Counted from the first letter of the stretch, positions 49,850 to 63,100 are shown. The stretch: 64,000 bases of DNA from Istiophorus platypterus (GCA_016859345.1 CM029119.1:3058609-3122608), one strand, 5' to 3'. Translations and numbers: made by a program. The notes: generated from the letters alone by a model not told the origin.

Positions 49850-52800
49850 TGTGTCACTGGCATCACAAAGGACCCTTCATCATAGCAGCAGTCAACAATG
49901 TGGCAATTCCTGAGTTTAATAGTAATAAAATTCCAATATAGTGCATGTTTGGTGAAATCCTACTTTAAACCAATCATCACTGAGATGCTTCATACACTTA
50001 GTATACTTCACCCAGGACATATCACCTTAAAGAACTTTGGTGAGTTCCTGTTTTTATTACAGTGGATTGTTTGTCAGTCATTAGACTTCTGATTTGATTC
50101 AGTTTGCTGCACTGGATAATAAAGTTTTATGTGTCAGTCTTTCCTTTAATGACTTGAGTTTTGTGTCAAAAGTATTATTGTGTTACGTTAACACAATAAT
50201 ACATTCAAAATCCTTCATAAATAAAAGTGAGATTGCACTTAAAGTCAAGATTATTATCATCACTTTAGTGTGTGAGCAGCATTTATTTTTTTATAGTTTA
50301 TCACGTTGGAGCCCATTTCAAATGCCCTTTAAAAATGCTGCAAAACTTCAATATTATAAAGATTAAAACTGAGTCCTAAAAAGCTTCTAATGTTTCATAC
50401 TAAGAATGTTTAAACTTTTTTTATTTTATATCAACTTGTTTGTAAATGTTCAATAAACAAGTGCCTATGCCTTAAAAAGGTCAGTGCAGCAGTAGAATTA
50501 TGAAAATTTTGATTTTAGAAAAATCTTGAATCAAGTTATTTGCAAGAAAATGAACCTCTAAGGATTCAGTTCCAGACTAAATTGACTTGACAAGATTTTT
50601 TTTTAGTGAGAAATGTGCCATGTTTTAGAAGCTGATAAGTTCTTTATGAAACATAATCTGCAAAATATGCACAGTGACTAGTAGCTACAAACCAAAACCA
50701 CATAGACCTGTTAAAGCAGATTTTGGTTGAGTGATAAACTAATAATAATTTATTAATAGTTATGTTTTTCTTATCTTTTAAACTATGTTTTTTATCTCTT
50801 GATCACATTTCAACCCATTTCAACGGTTAAAAAAGTGTAATACCAAAAAAAGAAGTGTCCACAAGATGTCGCCAGATCACTGTAAATGATGTGCTGTTCA
50901 GTTTGATTTTACTCTAAGAAGCATCAGGGTTGGGTCCAAATTACACACATCGCTGTGACGTGAAAACCTTTCCACAGTATCAGGCTTTCGTGATAATTTT
51001 TTAGATAATCCAACTGGTTTACAAACCAGGTTTAAGAAATCTGAGAATTTTCAATTCCAATCCTTCAATATATCTGAAAAAAATTCAAATTCACCAAATT
51101 TGTAGATTTATGTTTATTACCAGACGTTTCTCAGTTATTTGGATTTAATTTATTATTAGAATTATATTAATTTATAACTGAAGATGGTTAACTGTTGATT
51201 GAAAATATATTTCATGTCCACTTTAGGCAAGTGCAATAGCAATCATCCCACTACTCCTACTTTGGTATTCCTCAGTATGTTTTTGTCTTGATATGCGTTG
51301 GTCCACATTATAAATAGATACCCATTGTTTCAGGTGTTAGATTTACAGAAAAAAAACCATAATTTTTTCTAGAAAAGATCTCTAAATGTTTTTTTTTGCT
51401 CAGTCACTTGTATATAAGAAAGTCTTTGATAAGCTGCACTCCTTATTCAGGTTGTTTCATTCATATAAACATCTCACAGCTTTTTGATCACTTTGCAGTC
51501 AAATCTGAGAAACTTCAGACCATAACCAAACAATCCAGTTTATGGGGATTTTTATTTTTGAGAGTTTTTGTAGCGTTGAAAAAGTGCAATAACAAAACTG
51601 ATCACAAGATGTCATACAATCAGTGCTACACTACATGCTCCTCATCTTGATTCAAATCGAGCATTGAAATTGCAGGATTATTCTTCATAAATAGGTTTTA
51701 AAGAGAAAAAAAAAATGACAACCTGAAGGAAAAATACCTTGATAAGGTTTAGTTGTTAAAAGTAAATATTTATGATTATTGCTGTTCCTTCTCAGGCTGT
51801 GGTCTAATCCCTGTATGAAATTTGTTCTTAATGGTACAAGCTTATCAGCAAGATATTTTGACAGCATTTTTCTGAAAAGCCTTCAGCAAGAGTTAAAAGA
51901 TAAACAGGAACAGATGTATTTCAGAGGCTCAAGGTATGCAGTGGGAGTGTGGGTTACACGCCTACACCATCGGGGAGTTGGAACGCTAATCTGTAGCAGA
52001 TCAAATGATGGATGTGAGGAGTTGGCATCTAATTCTTGATACTGAAGGGTAAATTGCTGTTTGTGGGTCACAGTGGCCTCCACTGCCTGATTGGATAATG
52101 TACCAGGGATAAACTGAGGTATGTTCTTATAAATCACAAGTGTAAGCATTTGGATTTAAAGTGTCCATGTCTTTCCTCTTTATAAATAACAAATTAGTCA
52201 TGAGGTTACAAAACAGCGCTGACTACTGTGAGAAGTCTGCAGTCTTGCTCCTCAGTCCAGGTCAGTATCAGCACAGGTCAACCTCAATGGATGCACAAAT
52301 AGCAAAGTACAATTTTCATAGGACTCCCAGATGCTCCCTGGTTGTGGTACGTTTGTGTTTTCTGTGGTTAGTGTTTGATCTAGGTTAAATAGTAACCCTG
52401 AATTGTTCAACCTTCCCTCTCAATCTCTAAGTAACAGTGATGGGTAAAGTGTTTGTGCTAACAGGAGTTACTGTTTAAGCAAAGCCCTTTTTTGCCAAAG
52501 ACACCTCTATGACAGTAAAATCTAAATATTTTTAAGTTAAACCCATTCAGCTAATGCTTTTACTTTTGCAGTGTTTGAGATTATGTAGGACTTCAGTGGG
52601 TAAAATGATTGCTTTTAACCTATATTTCTCAACATTCATGGTTACCAGAGATGAATCTACTAACTTTAATGATCCACAAACTTTCCCATTTGTGTTTTTT
52701 AGTTAAATATCTTAACAACAATTAACATTAAATTTTGTACAGACCTTCTAGGTGCCCAGAGGATGAACTGTAATGAATCTGGTAACCCCTGAATTGTAAT

Positions 52801-54426
52801 CTAGTGCCACCATCAGGTCAAAACATTAATTCCTCCTGTACTTTTGTTTATGACCCATTACCTGCAAAATCAGTCAGTCTCCGCTGTATTTTTTGTTTAC
52901 AGCAAACACTGAATGGAGATGGTAAACACGGTAAACATTACATGTTACTTCTAATAGACTAAATATTAAGCATCATTTGGCCGAGATCAACCGCCTCCAG
53001 TGTAGAAAGCTGAAGTTATGGCACCAAGTTTGGGCAAGTTTCTGTTCCAATAGCTTCTGTAACTCAGTACAAGCTCTCATTTAACATTTCTCTCATCATA
53101 TTGGTGAAAAAATGAAGTATGTTCCTGGGATTTACTTCTCATATTCTAAGACAATTTTGCATCCACCAGGGCACTTACATTTGAAACTAGAAACCGAAAC
53201 CTTTAAAATTTTTTAGGATTATTTTTGGCCATTCGCCTTTATTTGACAGTCAGTGTAAGGATAGACAGAAAGCAAGGGGAGAAAGAGGAATATGACACAC
53301 AACAAGGGTCCCCCTGCCATGAGTCTAATCGTTGTTATGCGACATGTGCCTTCACCATTGGGCTCTCTTGGGAAACTGTGATTTTAAGTTAAACAACGAT
53401 TCTTTTGTGAACAGAAAAAATTACAGTTCCCATAAATTTTTACCAGTGTTGCAGGGCAGGAACATATGCAGTTGTAACTTGGTTTGGTCCATATGCATTA
53501 AACTCTCCAACGCTCTCTTCTAAACTCATTCTTCCAATTATTTTGTTGTAATCTCAGCTGTCTGAAACAAACGTGTTTAGTACTGACTGCCCTGCTGTTA
53601 TTGCAGACATGTGAGATAACCGTTGTCCCTCAACTTGGTCATGGCCTCACCTCTTCTTTCGAGCCTTGACAAATAACCGGGGTGAGTTATGTTTTATAGG
53701 AAATGGTGTTTGTTTTCAAAAAAATCACAGGGAACATTGTTGAGGAAGGCTCTGTTCCCAGGCTGGATTTTTAGTGATTTGCATCATTACAAATGATTGG
53801 GTTTAAATGAGGATTTCTTACTTCTGAGAATAAACCCTTTAGACTGTTTTTTCTATGCCTCTCAATAGCGGATGAATAACTCTAACCCTAACCCTAATCT
53901 TAATGGGTTTTTATCAGTGTAGTGAATTATTAATTCTTAAAAAAAATGATTATTCTGGGTGTCAGTAGACAGCTTTAGCACAAATGAATTAATTCAAGAT
54001 TGTATTGGTATAAAAACTATTACATTCAAAGACACTTAATAAAATACCTGAGTACAAAAATATCCCAATCAGTCCCTAAAGAATCCCATTTGTAAAACCT
54101 TTAAAAATGTCCTATTGTACCATTCTTGGAAATATAAGCAGTAAAACCAATCAGAAGTTAAATGGACAATACAGAGTACAGTATGTTATTTTCACCTTTG
54201 AGGAGTGTGCAGCTTGAGTCAGAGTTGTTATCATGAGAATACCCCTGAGCAGAATCACAAATATCTATCAACAGCTCTGCCTCAAAGAACAAATATTCCC
54301 TTGCTGAAAGGCGTTTCTTGTCCCCGATGGCGCCATTCTCTTGGCTTTAACAACAGCAGCCCCCCTCCTCATGCTGTGGCTTGGCAAAGAAACCTGGGAC
54401 CATCAGACAGACAGAAAGCTGGAGTT
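49850..54426. other. Interval between the convergent mrpl27 and PPxY genes
   Basis: Contains the end of the mrpl27 transcript, a degenerate dispersed repeat near 53,220, a short telomere-like CTAACCCTAACCCTAAT at 53,883-53,899, and the probable 3' untranslated region of the minus-strand gene just below 54,427. No exon of XYLT2, which lies at this place in human, is recognisable. Confidence 0.45.
53220..53355 (+). repeat. Degenerate teleost short dispersed repeat with tRNA-like segment
   Basis: The order TTTGGCCATTCGCCTTTATT, GACAG, AAGGGGAGAAAGAGGAATATGACA, CAACAAGGG, then a degenerate spacer and GCGACATGTGCCTTCACCA follows a widespread fish repeat (AATGACATGCAGCAAAGG type). That family normally carries a tRNA-like B box, which is destroyed here. 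Confidence 0.45.
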
Positions 54427-57400
54427 CTATGCTGGACAGTCAGAGGAAGCTGGGCCTTGGAGTGCTGTGGGCAGTTGACTGAGGTTGTTTGTGTTTTCAC
54501 TGAGACTTGAAGACACATCTTGAGAATGGACTGACAGGTGAAAATCCAGAGACTGCAGATTTACAGATGAATTATCAAGGGACTGGCGAAGGGTTTCCTC
54601 ATACGTTGGTGGAGGCTAAAAAAAAATGTGAGAGAGGATATTTTATGATGTGGCATATCTAAAGATCTACTTTTAAAGAGAACTTATTGATTTCAAACAT
54701 AAGGATCAGTTTACTAGTCATGGAGAGTAACTATTCAACTGGAGAAGGCTCTGTGGCTCTTCTATGGCTCCAGAGGAGCTTTCAGAAGTCTGAGAGGGAA
54801 AACAAGGCTGAAATCGTTATCCGGTTTATCTCAGCTCTGACTGGAGTTACAGCTTGTAACTTAAAGGCTGTGTTACAAACTAGAGGCAAGGAATTTGAAA
54901 GACCTGGCCCTTTACCAATCAGGGAGGACCTAACAGAAAAATGTGATCCTTGTTATTATAGGAAACGTTGGCCTATTTCCTGAGAATCAGCCCAGCATCT
55001 CTGATTTGTTCATCAATTCAGATCAATCTGGTACTATGACTGTTTCTTCAATTTGGGGAAACAGTCTATCAGTGAGAGCTTTGTAGATGTGATAAAGAAC
55101 GAGGTTTACATAGCTAGCTAGTTACCTAGCAACATCACTAGAAAACAGACACAGAAACATTGCAAAAAATGGTGGGACAGTTGTTCTTCAAGAAATAGTT
55201 ACAACACGCAACTTCCATCAGAACTACAAATTGTTTTCTTTTTATATTTCTAACAGTGTGCAGTTAAAAAAGGTAAGATGCAATAAAATGCTAATTATTG
55301 GGCTTTAGACACGTTTCCAGGCATATTTTTGAACTTTAGACAAACTACCTGGAACTTCTTGAGGGACCCTACAGAATATGACACTCTTTGCATGCTCACC
55401 TCATCATGGCAGCCACTGAGGCCGAAACGCTGTGCGATCATACTGTGGATCTGTCGCTGCCTGTCCTTCTTACGAACGCTCTCGTAGGAAGGCAGCCTTG
55501 GCAGGGGCCCCTCCATGTGGTAGTCATTTGGCTTCCCTATGATAAACATTCTTCCAGCAAGCTAGATTACAGATAAAACACACACACACATAGACAAATA
55601 TTTCAATAAATAAAAAAAAAATTTAACAGCTGCTCAATACAAATTTTGAATGTTTGCAAAAATCCTCACCAGCTCTGGATCCTGAAAGTTCTTACCTGCG
55701 GTCCAATGGCTCCCTGGTTCATTACAGCAGAGTGCTCATCATGGACAATACTCATCAAAGTGTGTCTGCTGTGGTAATGGGGAAGATCATCCTCGAAAGG
55801 GAGATCATAATAGCATTTAACAAAGTTTACAGTCTCAGGTGAGTCCATGGCAATTTGTATGAGTTCAAGCTCTACAGCAACTGATGGGCCACTAAATCTT
55901 AATCAGGGTTACTTTCCAGAAGTGATAATACGTGTACATTCAAACCCTCCAACAATTCCTTGTGTTAAAATGACTAAACATTGTCAATGGTTAGTGCTAA
56001 TTTTTGAAATAAGAGCAAATAGAACACTAGACTGAGGTTTTGTTCATTATCAATGTAATATAAAGTATTAAACCATCTTTGCTAATATCATAACAAGATA
56101 ATATACTTTATTAAAGTAAAACATAAAACTCCCATTTCACACAGCAAATATCGAATATCACACATAGTGGTTAAAAGGGATATCGGTTTTAATATTAAAG
56201 TGGTACCAAGTCAGATAATTAAATGTCAGTAACCTATTTGCCCCAAAACCTTGACCCCTTTTACTCTCAATAATAGGCAGTATTTCAGTGGTAGAAAGTA
56301 GTTCCAATAAGGCAGGGTTCAGTGCATTATGCAGAATCAGATCTCATGTTGACAAACATGTGCCCTGCTGAGGAGCCCCTGCTGTGTCGCTTACCATGAC
56401 CTCTGACCTCCTGGTTGAATGTTTATTAAGGAGGGTTCCCTCTTTTTCTCTCTTTGTCTTTTTATTTATATTAAGATTTTATAATGTTCAGAGCAAGTAA
56501 TGATACAGGTCAGGAATGGGGCTCCCTTGGAGCTTAATTAGATGCCAATTATTTTATGTTTATTCTGTAGCTACTATTTTTTTACTATCAGGAAACTGGT
56601 GATCTTTGCTCAGTGGCCCCAGACCCTCAGGAGCCACAAAAGCTCCAGGTTGACTCTGTGTCATTGGGTTTGGGTAATTTAACAAATGTAGGTTTGCTGA
56701 GGATTTAGCACAACTAAAACACAATATCCACTATGGCAGGGCCCATATTATTAGCTAAAGTTGTACAATGTTGTACCATAATTTTGACAGAGGCCCTGTC
56801 CTGAATTCTCTTTGCCTCTATGTCAAACTCTAAATAGAAAACTTTGATTACATTATTCAGTGTAGTTGTGTTTAGTTGATATACTTTAAATAGTGGTTGA
56901 ATGGTCACAGTCTTAAATAAAACTGTACTTATTCAAATTACCACAAACTAACTTAAGCATATAAATCTTTTATTCCATCACATTTATTTCTTTTATTACA
57001 CGACATTTAATATAGTCTATTACAATGCATAGATAGTGGATTGCTGGGGGAGTAAAATGGTGCCAAACAGCAGTTTTTGCCCTGGAGCTGCCTAACAGGT
57101 TCATCTGGCCATGTTTCTATTTATGTATGATAACACCAAAAGACATGACCATCCTTAGTCTTTCTTACTGTATAGTGTTCTGTTGTGATGGGTCTGAATC
57201 TGCAACAGAGAGGATCTTTTCTGTACAGGACTACCACCAGCATCAGGATCACTAAACAAAAGGCTACACAGGACACTGAGGTGGACGAGAGAAACAGCGC
57301 ACAGTTACTGCCTCAGAAAAATGGGGATTCCATGTAACAGTGAAATATACATGTTATATAAAATAAAGAAATCAAGGTGCCCCTGAGGCATCTTCCCTTG

Positions 57401-57474
57401 TAGTTACAGTATGTAGGCTGATTTTTGTTAAAATAAATAATAGACATAAATATAATGAACAGACAAGAAATTAA

Positions 57475-57516
<42 letters not shown>

Positions 57517-58091
57517 AAAACAAAAAAGATTGAAAGATTGAAGTGAAAATCCAGCCAATTTAGTCAGACACGATATTAGTGACAGAATCCAAACATTGTT
57601 ATTTTTGTCAAATTGTAAGCCTCAAGTCTTCATCTATATTCATTTATTACTGTACCAATACAGTACCTCCAAAACTGGACTTGTTTTTATTATTGGATTA
57701 TTATACAGTGCTCAGCCACAACATTGAAACGAGTAAGTAACTGGTTTTAATGTTATGAATGATCAGTGAACTGTGCATACATTTTTGATATAATCTTAAT
57801 CAAAGACCTAAGACTATGTTCTTTAGTGGAAATCTTCCCCCAGATCTACTCTAAATTATTAATGATGGTGTTAGGGGCAGTATACAAAACAAAACTGTGT
57901 ATACAACTCCTAATAGCAGTCATTAGCTACTAAAACAAACAAAAAAAATCAATTATCAAATAAGCACAAAACCACTATTCTTTTTCTCCCTTGACAGCAA
58001 TTAACATGAAAGATGAATTTTGAAAATGAAAAGTAATAAAAGTGCTGTACCTACCTGAAGCCACAATGACAGTCAATAGCTCTGGTGCCAT
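54427..58091 (-). CDS. Unrecognised single-pass membrane protein with cytoplasmic PPxY motif (5 exons)
   Basis: I do not recognise this gene. Minus-strand exons 58091-58055, 57275-57169, 55869-55696, 55561-55400 and 54615-54427 join with GT-AG borders and exact phase closure into 222 aa. Residues about 5-29 form one hydrophobic membrane span right at the N-terminus. It is followed by YRK and a Cys pair (PLCC, 34-37), so the positive-inside rule puts the tail in the cytoplasm, without a cleaved signal peptide. The tail has an acidic/His-rich part (LPFEDDLPHYHSRH, 71-84), a Pro/Tyr site LPSYESV (129-135), a basic helix-like RKKDRQRQIHSMIAQRF (136-152), a PPPTYEE WW-binding motif (161-167), and a Ser/Asn/Gln-rich end. 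Such tails recruit NEDD4-family ubiquitin ligases (family knowledge; partner inferred). Oddity: the exon 3 acceptor is weak (GTAGAG|CTT). Its position and orientation relative to mrpl27 recall human TMEM92, also a PPxY membrane protein, but I cannot show homology. Confidence 0.68.
57478..57513. repeat. (AT)18 microsatellite in intron 1 of the PPxY membrane-protein gene
   Basis: Eighteen uninterrupted AT units between coding exons 1 (58091-58055) and 2 (57275-57169) of the minus-strand gene. Confidence 0.95.
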
Positions 58092-59509
58092 CACAGGAAT
58101 CTCTCTTGGAGTCAGAGTTGAAAAAGACATCAAACTTTTTCTCTCTCTTTCTCTTTCTCCTCAGGCAGTATCACAGGTTCACATACGTCACCAGCTTACA
58201 ACAAGAACAGTCCTTTGTATTCCAGATGGAAGAAAACAGCTAACTCTTTGGAATTTACCTTAACTTTTTCAGAGTTCCTGAACACTAAGCAGATATCAGG
58301 CTTCCAGGATTACCCAGCAGGTAAACATTAATACCATGTCAGAAGAGTGGTTCAGTTTCCTGCAGAAATAATTCACCTCAAAATCCCCTGGGGAAGAAAA
58401 AAAAAGAACTGAAATACAGGCTCCGCAGTGCTGAATCTTGTGCAGTCTCTAGTGGAAGTTGGTGGAGACGCACATGAAATTAGGCTTTGTAAAACTGAAT
58501 ATTGATTAATAATCTCATCGATTTTTACGTGTTCAAAGGACCTACTCTACAAAATAAATGAATTCAAAAGCTGCTCATGTGCTCACTGGTCATCATAACA
58601 GATTCTGTGGCAAATACTGAAAATGTCAGGGCATCATATGGAAAATCAGAGATATGTAAATACTTGGACTTGACTCAGACGTCTGAAGAACCAGAAGAAG
58701 CACTGAGATCCTTTAAGGAAATTTAGCAATAGTGTGCTATCATTATTATTGCTGAATAAATGCCTAAATATGTTTAAGCATGTTTAATATTTATCTGGTT
58801 GAGGTGGAAAATGTTTGCTAGGCTATGTAAAATTTTATTGTCTTCAAGACCAATTTCCATCTGAACTGCAGTAGAGACCAGTAAGGACAGAGGAAGTAAA
58901 GTACAGCTTCCTGTTGCCGCTTGTCTTTTTTCTTGTTTTCTTATTTTTTATTTCGTCTTTTTAGTTATAAACGATTTAGGGATTCAGGTCTCACTACAAT
59001 CTAAGTCAAGAACCGAGACTCCAACTGTTATGACATTGACTCCCTAAAGACTCCCCGTTCCTCAAGCCTCATGTTTTGACCTGGTAAAATCCCTGAATAT
59101 TAGTCTAAATATGGATATAAAAAAAAGTCCCGACATCCCATACATCATGAATATTTAATCACTATGCCAACACAGCTTGGCAAAAATATTAAGACTTTAA
59201 TAACCAGCAAACAGAAAGCTGAAAGACTTATAAACTTGTGGCTTGACATGGACTTGGACAAAGCTCCGAGATACACTGAAAACAGCATCTTAATTTTGAA
59301 TATTTAGCCTCATTCACCTCATGCCTCCGTTCTCCTCATCATCCTTCCACCCACACAACCTTTCCCTCCTCACATTTCACATGGTTTTCCTCCAGCGATG
59401 GCCGCTCAGTCGCATCCTCTCTCCTCAGCTCCCCCACCTCTGTGCTGTATGTGGCCTGATGGGGTTGAACCATCATGATGAGCCTTTTAAACGTGAAGCC
59501 ATGTAGGCA
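58092..59509. other. Intergenic stretch between divergent genes
   Basis: AT-rich sequence between the start codon of the PPxY membrane-protein gene and the CpG-rich block. I see no exon or recognisable transposon here. It probably holds the 5' untranslated region and promoter of the minus-strand gene. Confidence 0.4.
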
Positions 59510-60190
59510 GGAGGAAGATGAGATACGCTCCAAAGGCGGAGCCTATGGGGGAGCGTGGAGCGCTCGGAGGAGAGGGCTGGGCGGGGAGGAGAGAGAGAGA
59601 GAGAGGGGGAGACGGGGGCTGTTGTTTGCTCCTCGTTCTCCTCACCTGCGTCCTCCTCTTGTCCCGCTGTGAGAGCGCGGAGGACGGCAGCATGGAGCGG
59701 ATGGAGTCCATGGAGCCGATCTCGGCCTACTACACCACGGCTTACCCGGAGATCCAGCCCGTGAGCGGCCACGGATCCACAGAGACCGACGACGGTCAGC
59801 CCAAGACCCCCCCGGCTCCGACCTACGACGAGGAACTAGTGCACAAGGTATGGTGGCATGGTTTTTTCCCACAGCAGGTTTTAAACGCGCCGGATAGTTT
59901 TCTGTTTTGTTTTGGGGGTTTTACTCCAGTTTTGAGCTCTGTTAGACTGACCCACGCATCACAGAAGTGCGGGTTTTCTTTTTTCCGTCTTTTCCCGGTC
60001 CTGGAGACGCCCGGACCCTGTGGTCCCCCGTCCTCCGGTCCGGTGCGCCTCCGCGCTGGACCGGCGTTGCGCTCTCCATGGTGCTGAACTCCACTTGGAG
60101 GCAGGTTAACCTGCTCGGTTTCCAGCCTCCACGCGTCCAGGCTGCCGCTCTTCACACAGGAGCCTCCAGCTGCGGCGGAGGAATGACTCA
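59510..60190 (+). promoter_or_regulatory. GC-rich, CpG-rich promoter and first-exon region
   Basis: Base composition changes abruptly from about 35-40% GC to a GC-rich, CpG-dense block of roughly 700 bases. It contains a perfect Sp1 box GGGCGGGG (59579-59586), a GA-rich run (about 59,587-59,613) and many CGs on both sides of the exon 59692-59847. This is the only clear CpG-island-like promoter in the window. It probably drives the plus-strand gene and perhaps also the divergent gene starting at 58,091. Confidence 0.6.
59692..59847 (+). CDS. First coding exon of an unidentified plus-strand gene (partial; runs out of window)
   Basis: The ATG at 59692 has a strong Kozak context (A at -3, G at +4). 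It opens 52 codons ending HK before a good donor (AAG|GTATGG, phase 0). The peptide is acidic, Tyr/Pro/Thr-rich and disordered-looking (AYYTTAYPEIQP; TDDGQPKTPPAPTYDEELVHK), typical of a cytoplasmic N-terminus. It has no domain I can name. The frame is also open upstream to an ATG at 59518 and there encodes a hydrophobic run (CCLLLVLLTCVLLL) that could be a signal peptide or simply translated 5' UTR. No further exon is recognisable up to 64,000, so intron 1 exceeds 4 kb. It is divergent to the membrane-protein gene, with starts 1.6 kb apart. Confidence 0.5.
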
Positions 60191-63100
60191 CTAATTAGTG
60201 AACAATAGTCCACCACCACCCGTAACTGTGCTGTTACGTGGAAGGGACAGAATTAAAAGGGGGACTCGAGAAGTTCCACACGTCAAAAGTCTGCTTCCAA
60301 GTGTTGGGCTGCACTGTTGTATACAGACATACAAAGTTATATAAAGGCTTTTGTTACTCAGAGGGAGTTATGTGAAGTAAAAATAAATCTGGGGATCAGG
60401 AGTTAGAAAGCAGTGAGTTTAGAGCACATAGGCCATGTCGTATTGATGATATATGCCATTTTACCATGTGATGTAGGGTCATCCGATGTAACCTGAGTTT
60501 ACTCTAAATGGGGACTGTAAGCTGTGGTTAAAGCTGATAACCAGACCTCTCATTTAGAATATTTTGTTATCCATTGACAGTTACAGTGATATGAGTACTT
60601 GTGGACTTCTCCAGTGTTGGAAGAAGACTTCAGATACTTTACCTAGGTAGCACCACCACAGTGTGAAAATACTACACTCCAAGTGAAAGACCTGCATTTA
60701 AAACTTTACTTTTTACAGTTTTATATTAAAAAGAGGATCAAAAGACTAAGTGTGATGTGAAAAGTGTCACTCCCAGTGATGAAACCAGAGAGAGGTGTCA
60801 ACCAACTCTGCAGCTCCCTGAGCTCTACGGGAGCCTTTTAGCATCTTTCAGCTCATTGTTTTGGTTTTACAACTAACAGATTTAATGCTTTAGTTCACTC
60901 TCACCACTCTCGTTTCCAGCTGCAGGCAGTAACACTGCCCAGCGCCAAACAGCAGACAGAGAAAATTAGTAACTAACCATAGATATTTTTTCAGGATTTG
61001 AGACCAAAACAAACACTAAATAACGGACCTAAATTTTTCAGGTGTCAGCAAACAAGATTCCAAATGATCATATTACTCCCTATCTGCTGGATGAACTCCT
61101 TCCAGTGCTGGCCTCTGACCCGTCTGTAGAACAAACGATGAAAAAAGAGGAATTCCCTTTGGGCCTCAGTAGAATGTCACATTAAATTATGCTGTATGTC
61201 AAGAATATCTTCAAGTTCCATTTAGGGGAGCTCAGCAAGACTTTCACAGTCGGTCACTGTGAAAAATTAGTGCACACATTTATACTTTTATCATTTTATA
61301 ATAGTTGATTAATTACAATTTCCCATTTTTCAAATGATGTTCGTCGATTAGAAGAATGTAGAGCCTTGAAATCTGCACATTCGCTCAATCATAATGATAT
61401 AGTTCCTTAGGCGCAGATTGCTGCTAAGTGACTTTATGTCATTACTGTGTGTTTAGTGAGAAGTGAATTTTCCCAGAAGCTAATGGACAAATGCTCTTTG
61501 ACCATCTTCCTTTAACTGCCTTGGATACTTTGTGTGTCTGTGTGTGTGTTAGTGCATGTGTGAGTATCCTATTGTGAAGAGCGCAGCTGCTTTGCAAAGG
61601 GACAAATTATTGCAATGCAAGCTGTTCACCCAAAAATCAGGAACAGTACATTCAGTTTAACACCACAAAGAAGTCAGTCTGTTCATTTTGCTCCCTGTTA
61701 GTCTTCTGTCCCCCCTTTTTGGTACTGTCTTTTACATTGTCTTTTTCTGGAGCAAAGCTTTTTTAATTTAATCTCAACTCTTTTCCCCTGAGGAGTCACG
61801 ATTACACAACAAAATAGGGGCCTCTTAGAGTGCTCTTTAGTTAGACCAGTGGATAAACATGGAGCTGCAATGACTACTTGGATTAAGCTCTTTCTATAAC
61901 CATCCCCCTACATCTTACTACCATGGTGACATTAAGCACCAGCCAACAGTTCTATTAAAATCAGTGTAATGCTTGTCTCGGGATTCATGATTCAATATCT
62001 TCTGTGATTTGGTTATCATAATCTAAAGATTTCTTTAAAATCTCTTCCAGGTCTTTAAAGAATTATAGGCTATGCATTAATCTTACTGCAAATAAATCCT
62101 TTTAAAACACCAAGACAAGCAGTGTGTTCCTTTTTCTCTCAGTGCTTTTTAAATTCACTACTCTGTTTGTGGCTCTTCAAACCCAATGGTTCCCATTAAA
62201 ATTGTAAATATTTAAAGTTAGACTAATCAATATTCTTTATGTAAACAAGGACTATGTATAATGTGAAACATGTCATAGTGACAAAACCAAACTCTGCAGT
62301 TCCTCTTGGCTACTTAGCCTTTTAGTGTATTTCAGCACATTGTTTTGGTTTTATGGCCAACATCCTCATTTTCAGCAGCAGCAGGCAGCTGTTGTTTCAC
62401 TGAAACAGCTCTGACACACCCAGTGTACGGTTCCTGAAAGCATTTCTGCATTTTTCAGTTGTGATTCCCTCGCAAATCTGATGAAACAGCTCCTTTTTTT
62501 ATTCAGTGCAGATATCTACAGGGGGCACATAGTGACACATGTGAGTATCTTTATGCTCTTTTCCAGCATTTTATATATGTAACTAGAAGGTAACCAACAA
62601 ATCAATACTGGACCCACTGTTGCTCTGTTTAATGTGCTGCTCACATTATGCCATAGTGTTATCCTATAGGGTTTTGTCACGGCTACCGGATTTTTCTGAC
62701 CTTATTTATGAACAGTGATACAGGGTTACACACATTGCCAATAACGTAAATTTGTGTCTGACATCAGATTGACTTTTATAAGGGGAAGCTACAGTAATCT
62801 ACTACTGTTCAGTGGTTTCAAATCCCAGCATTTCCTGCATATTGAAGAGTCTAAATTAGTGGTAATATGAGAAGTGTCAAGCGAAATTGACTTTACAGAG
62901 GCCTATTTACTGTGTTCCCCAGGAAGATAAAAGTGATGTTTCTCACTTCTCAGACAGAAGTGATCAGCAGAACACAGAATTTACTCCATTTCATAAAGCT
63001 GTTACTCTGACACATAGTAAAGGGACTTAACTTCTACACACGTTTATTATCATAATGGCCTCCAAGTAACTTCTTTCTCTGTAAGTACTGGGTTCAAACA

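Noticed and set aside
53883..53899. CTAACCCTAACCCTAAT, considered as an interstitial telomere
   Set aside because: Only two to three units; too short to be more than chance or a repeat edge.
49850..54426. Search for XYLT2, the human neighbour downstream of MRPL27
   Set aside because: No xylosyltransferase-like exon could be read on either strand here.
56280..56330. CAGTGGTAGAAAGTAGTTCC, resembling the edge of the dispersed repeat at 460 and 60,611
   Set aside because: Only about 20 bases are similar; too short to call a copy.
59518..60087. 189-aa plus-strand ORF
   Set aside because: It reads through the GTATGG donor at 59848 into GC-rich intron; only 59692-59847 (possibly with upstream extension) is taken as coding.
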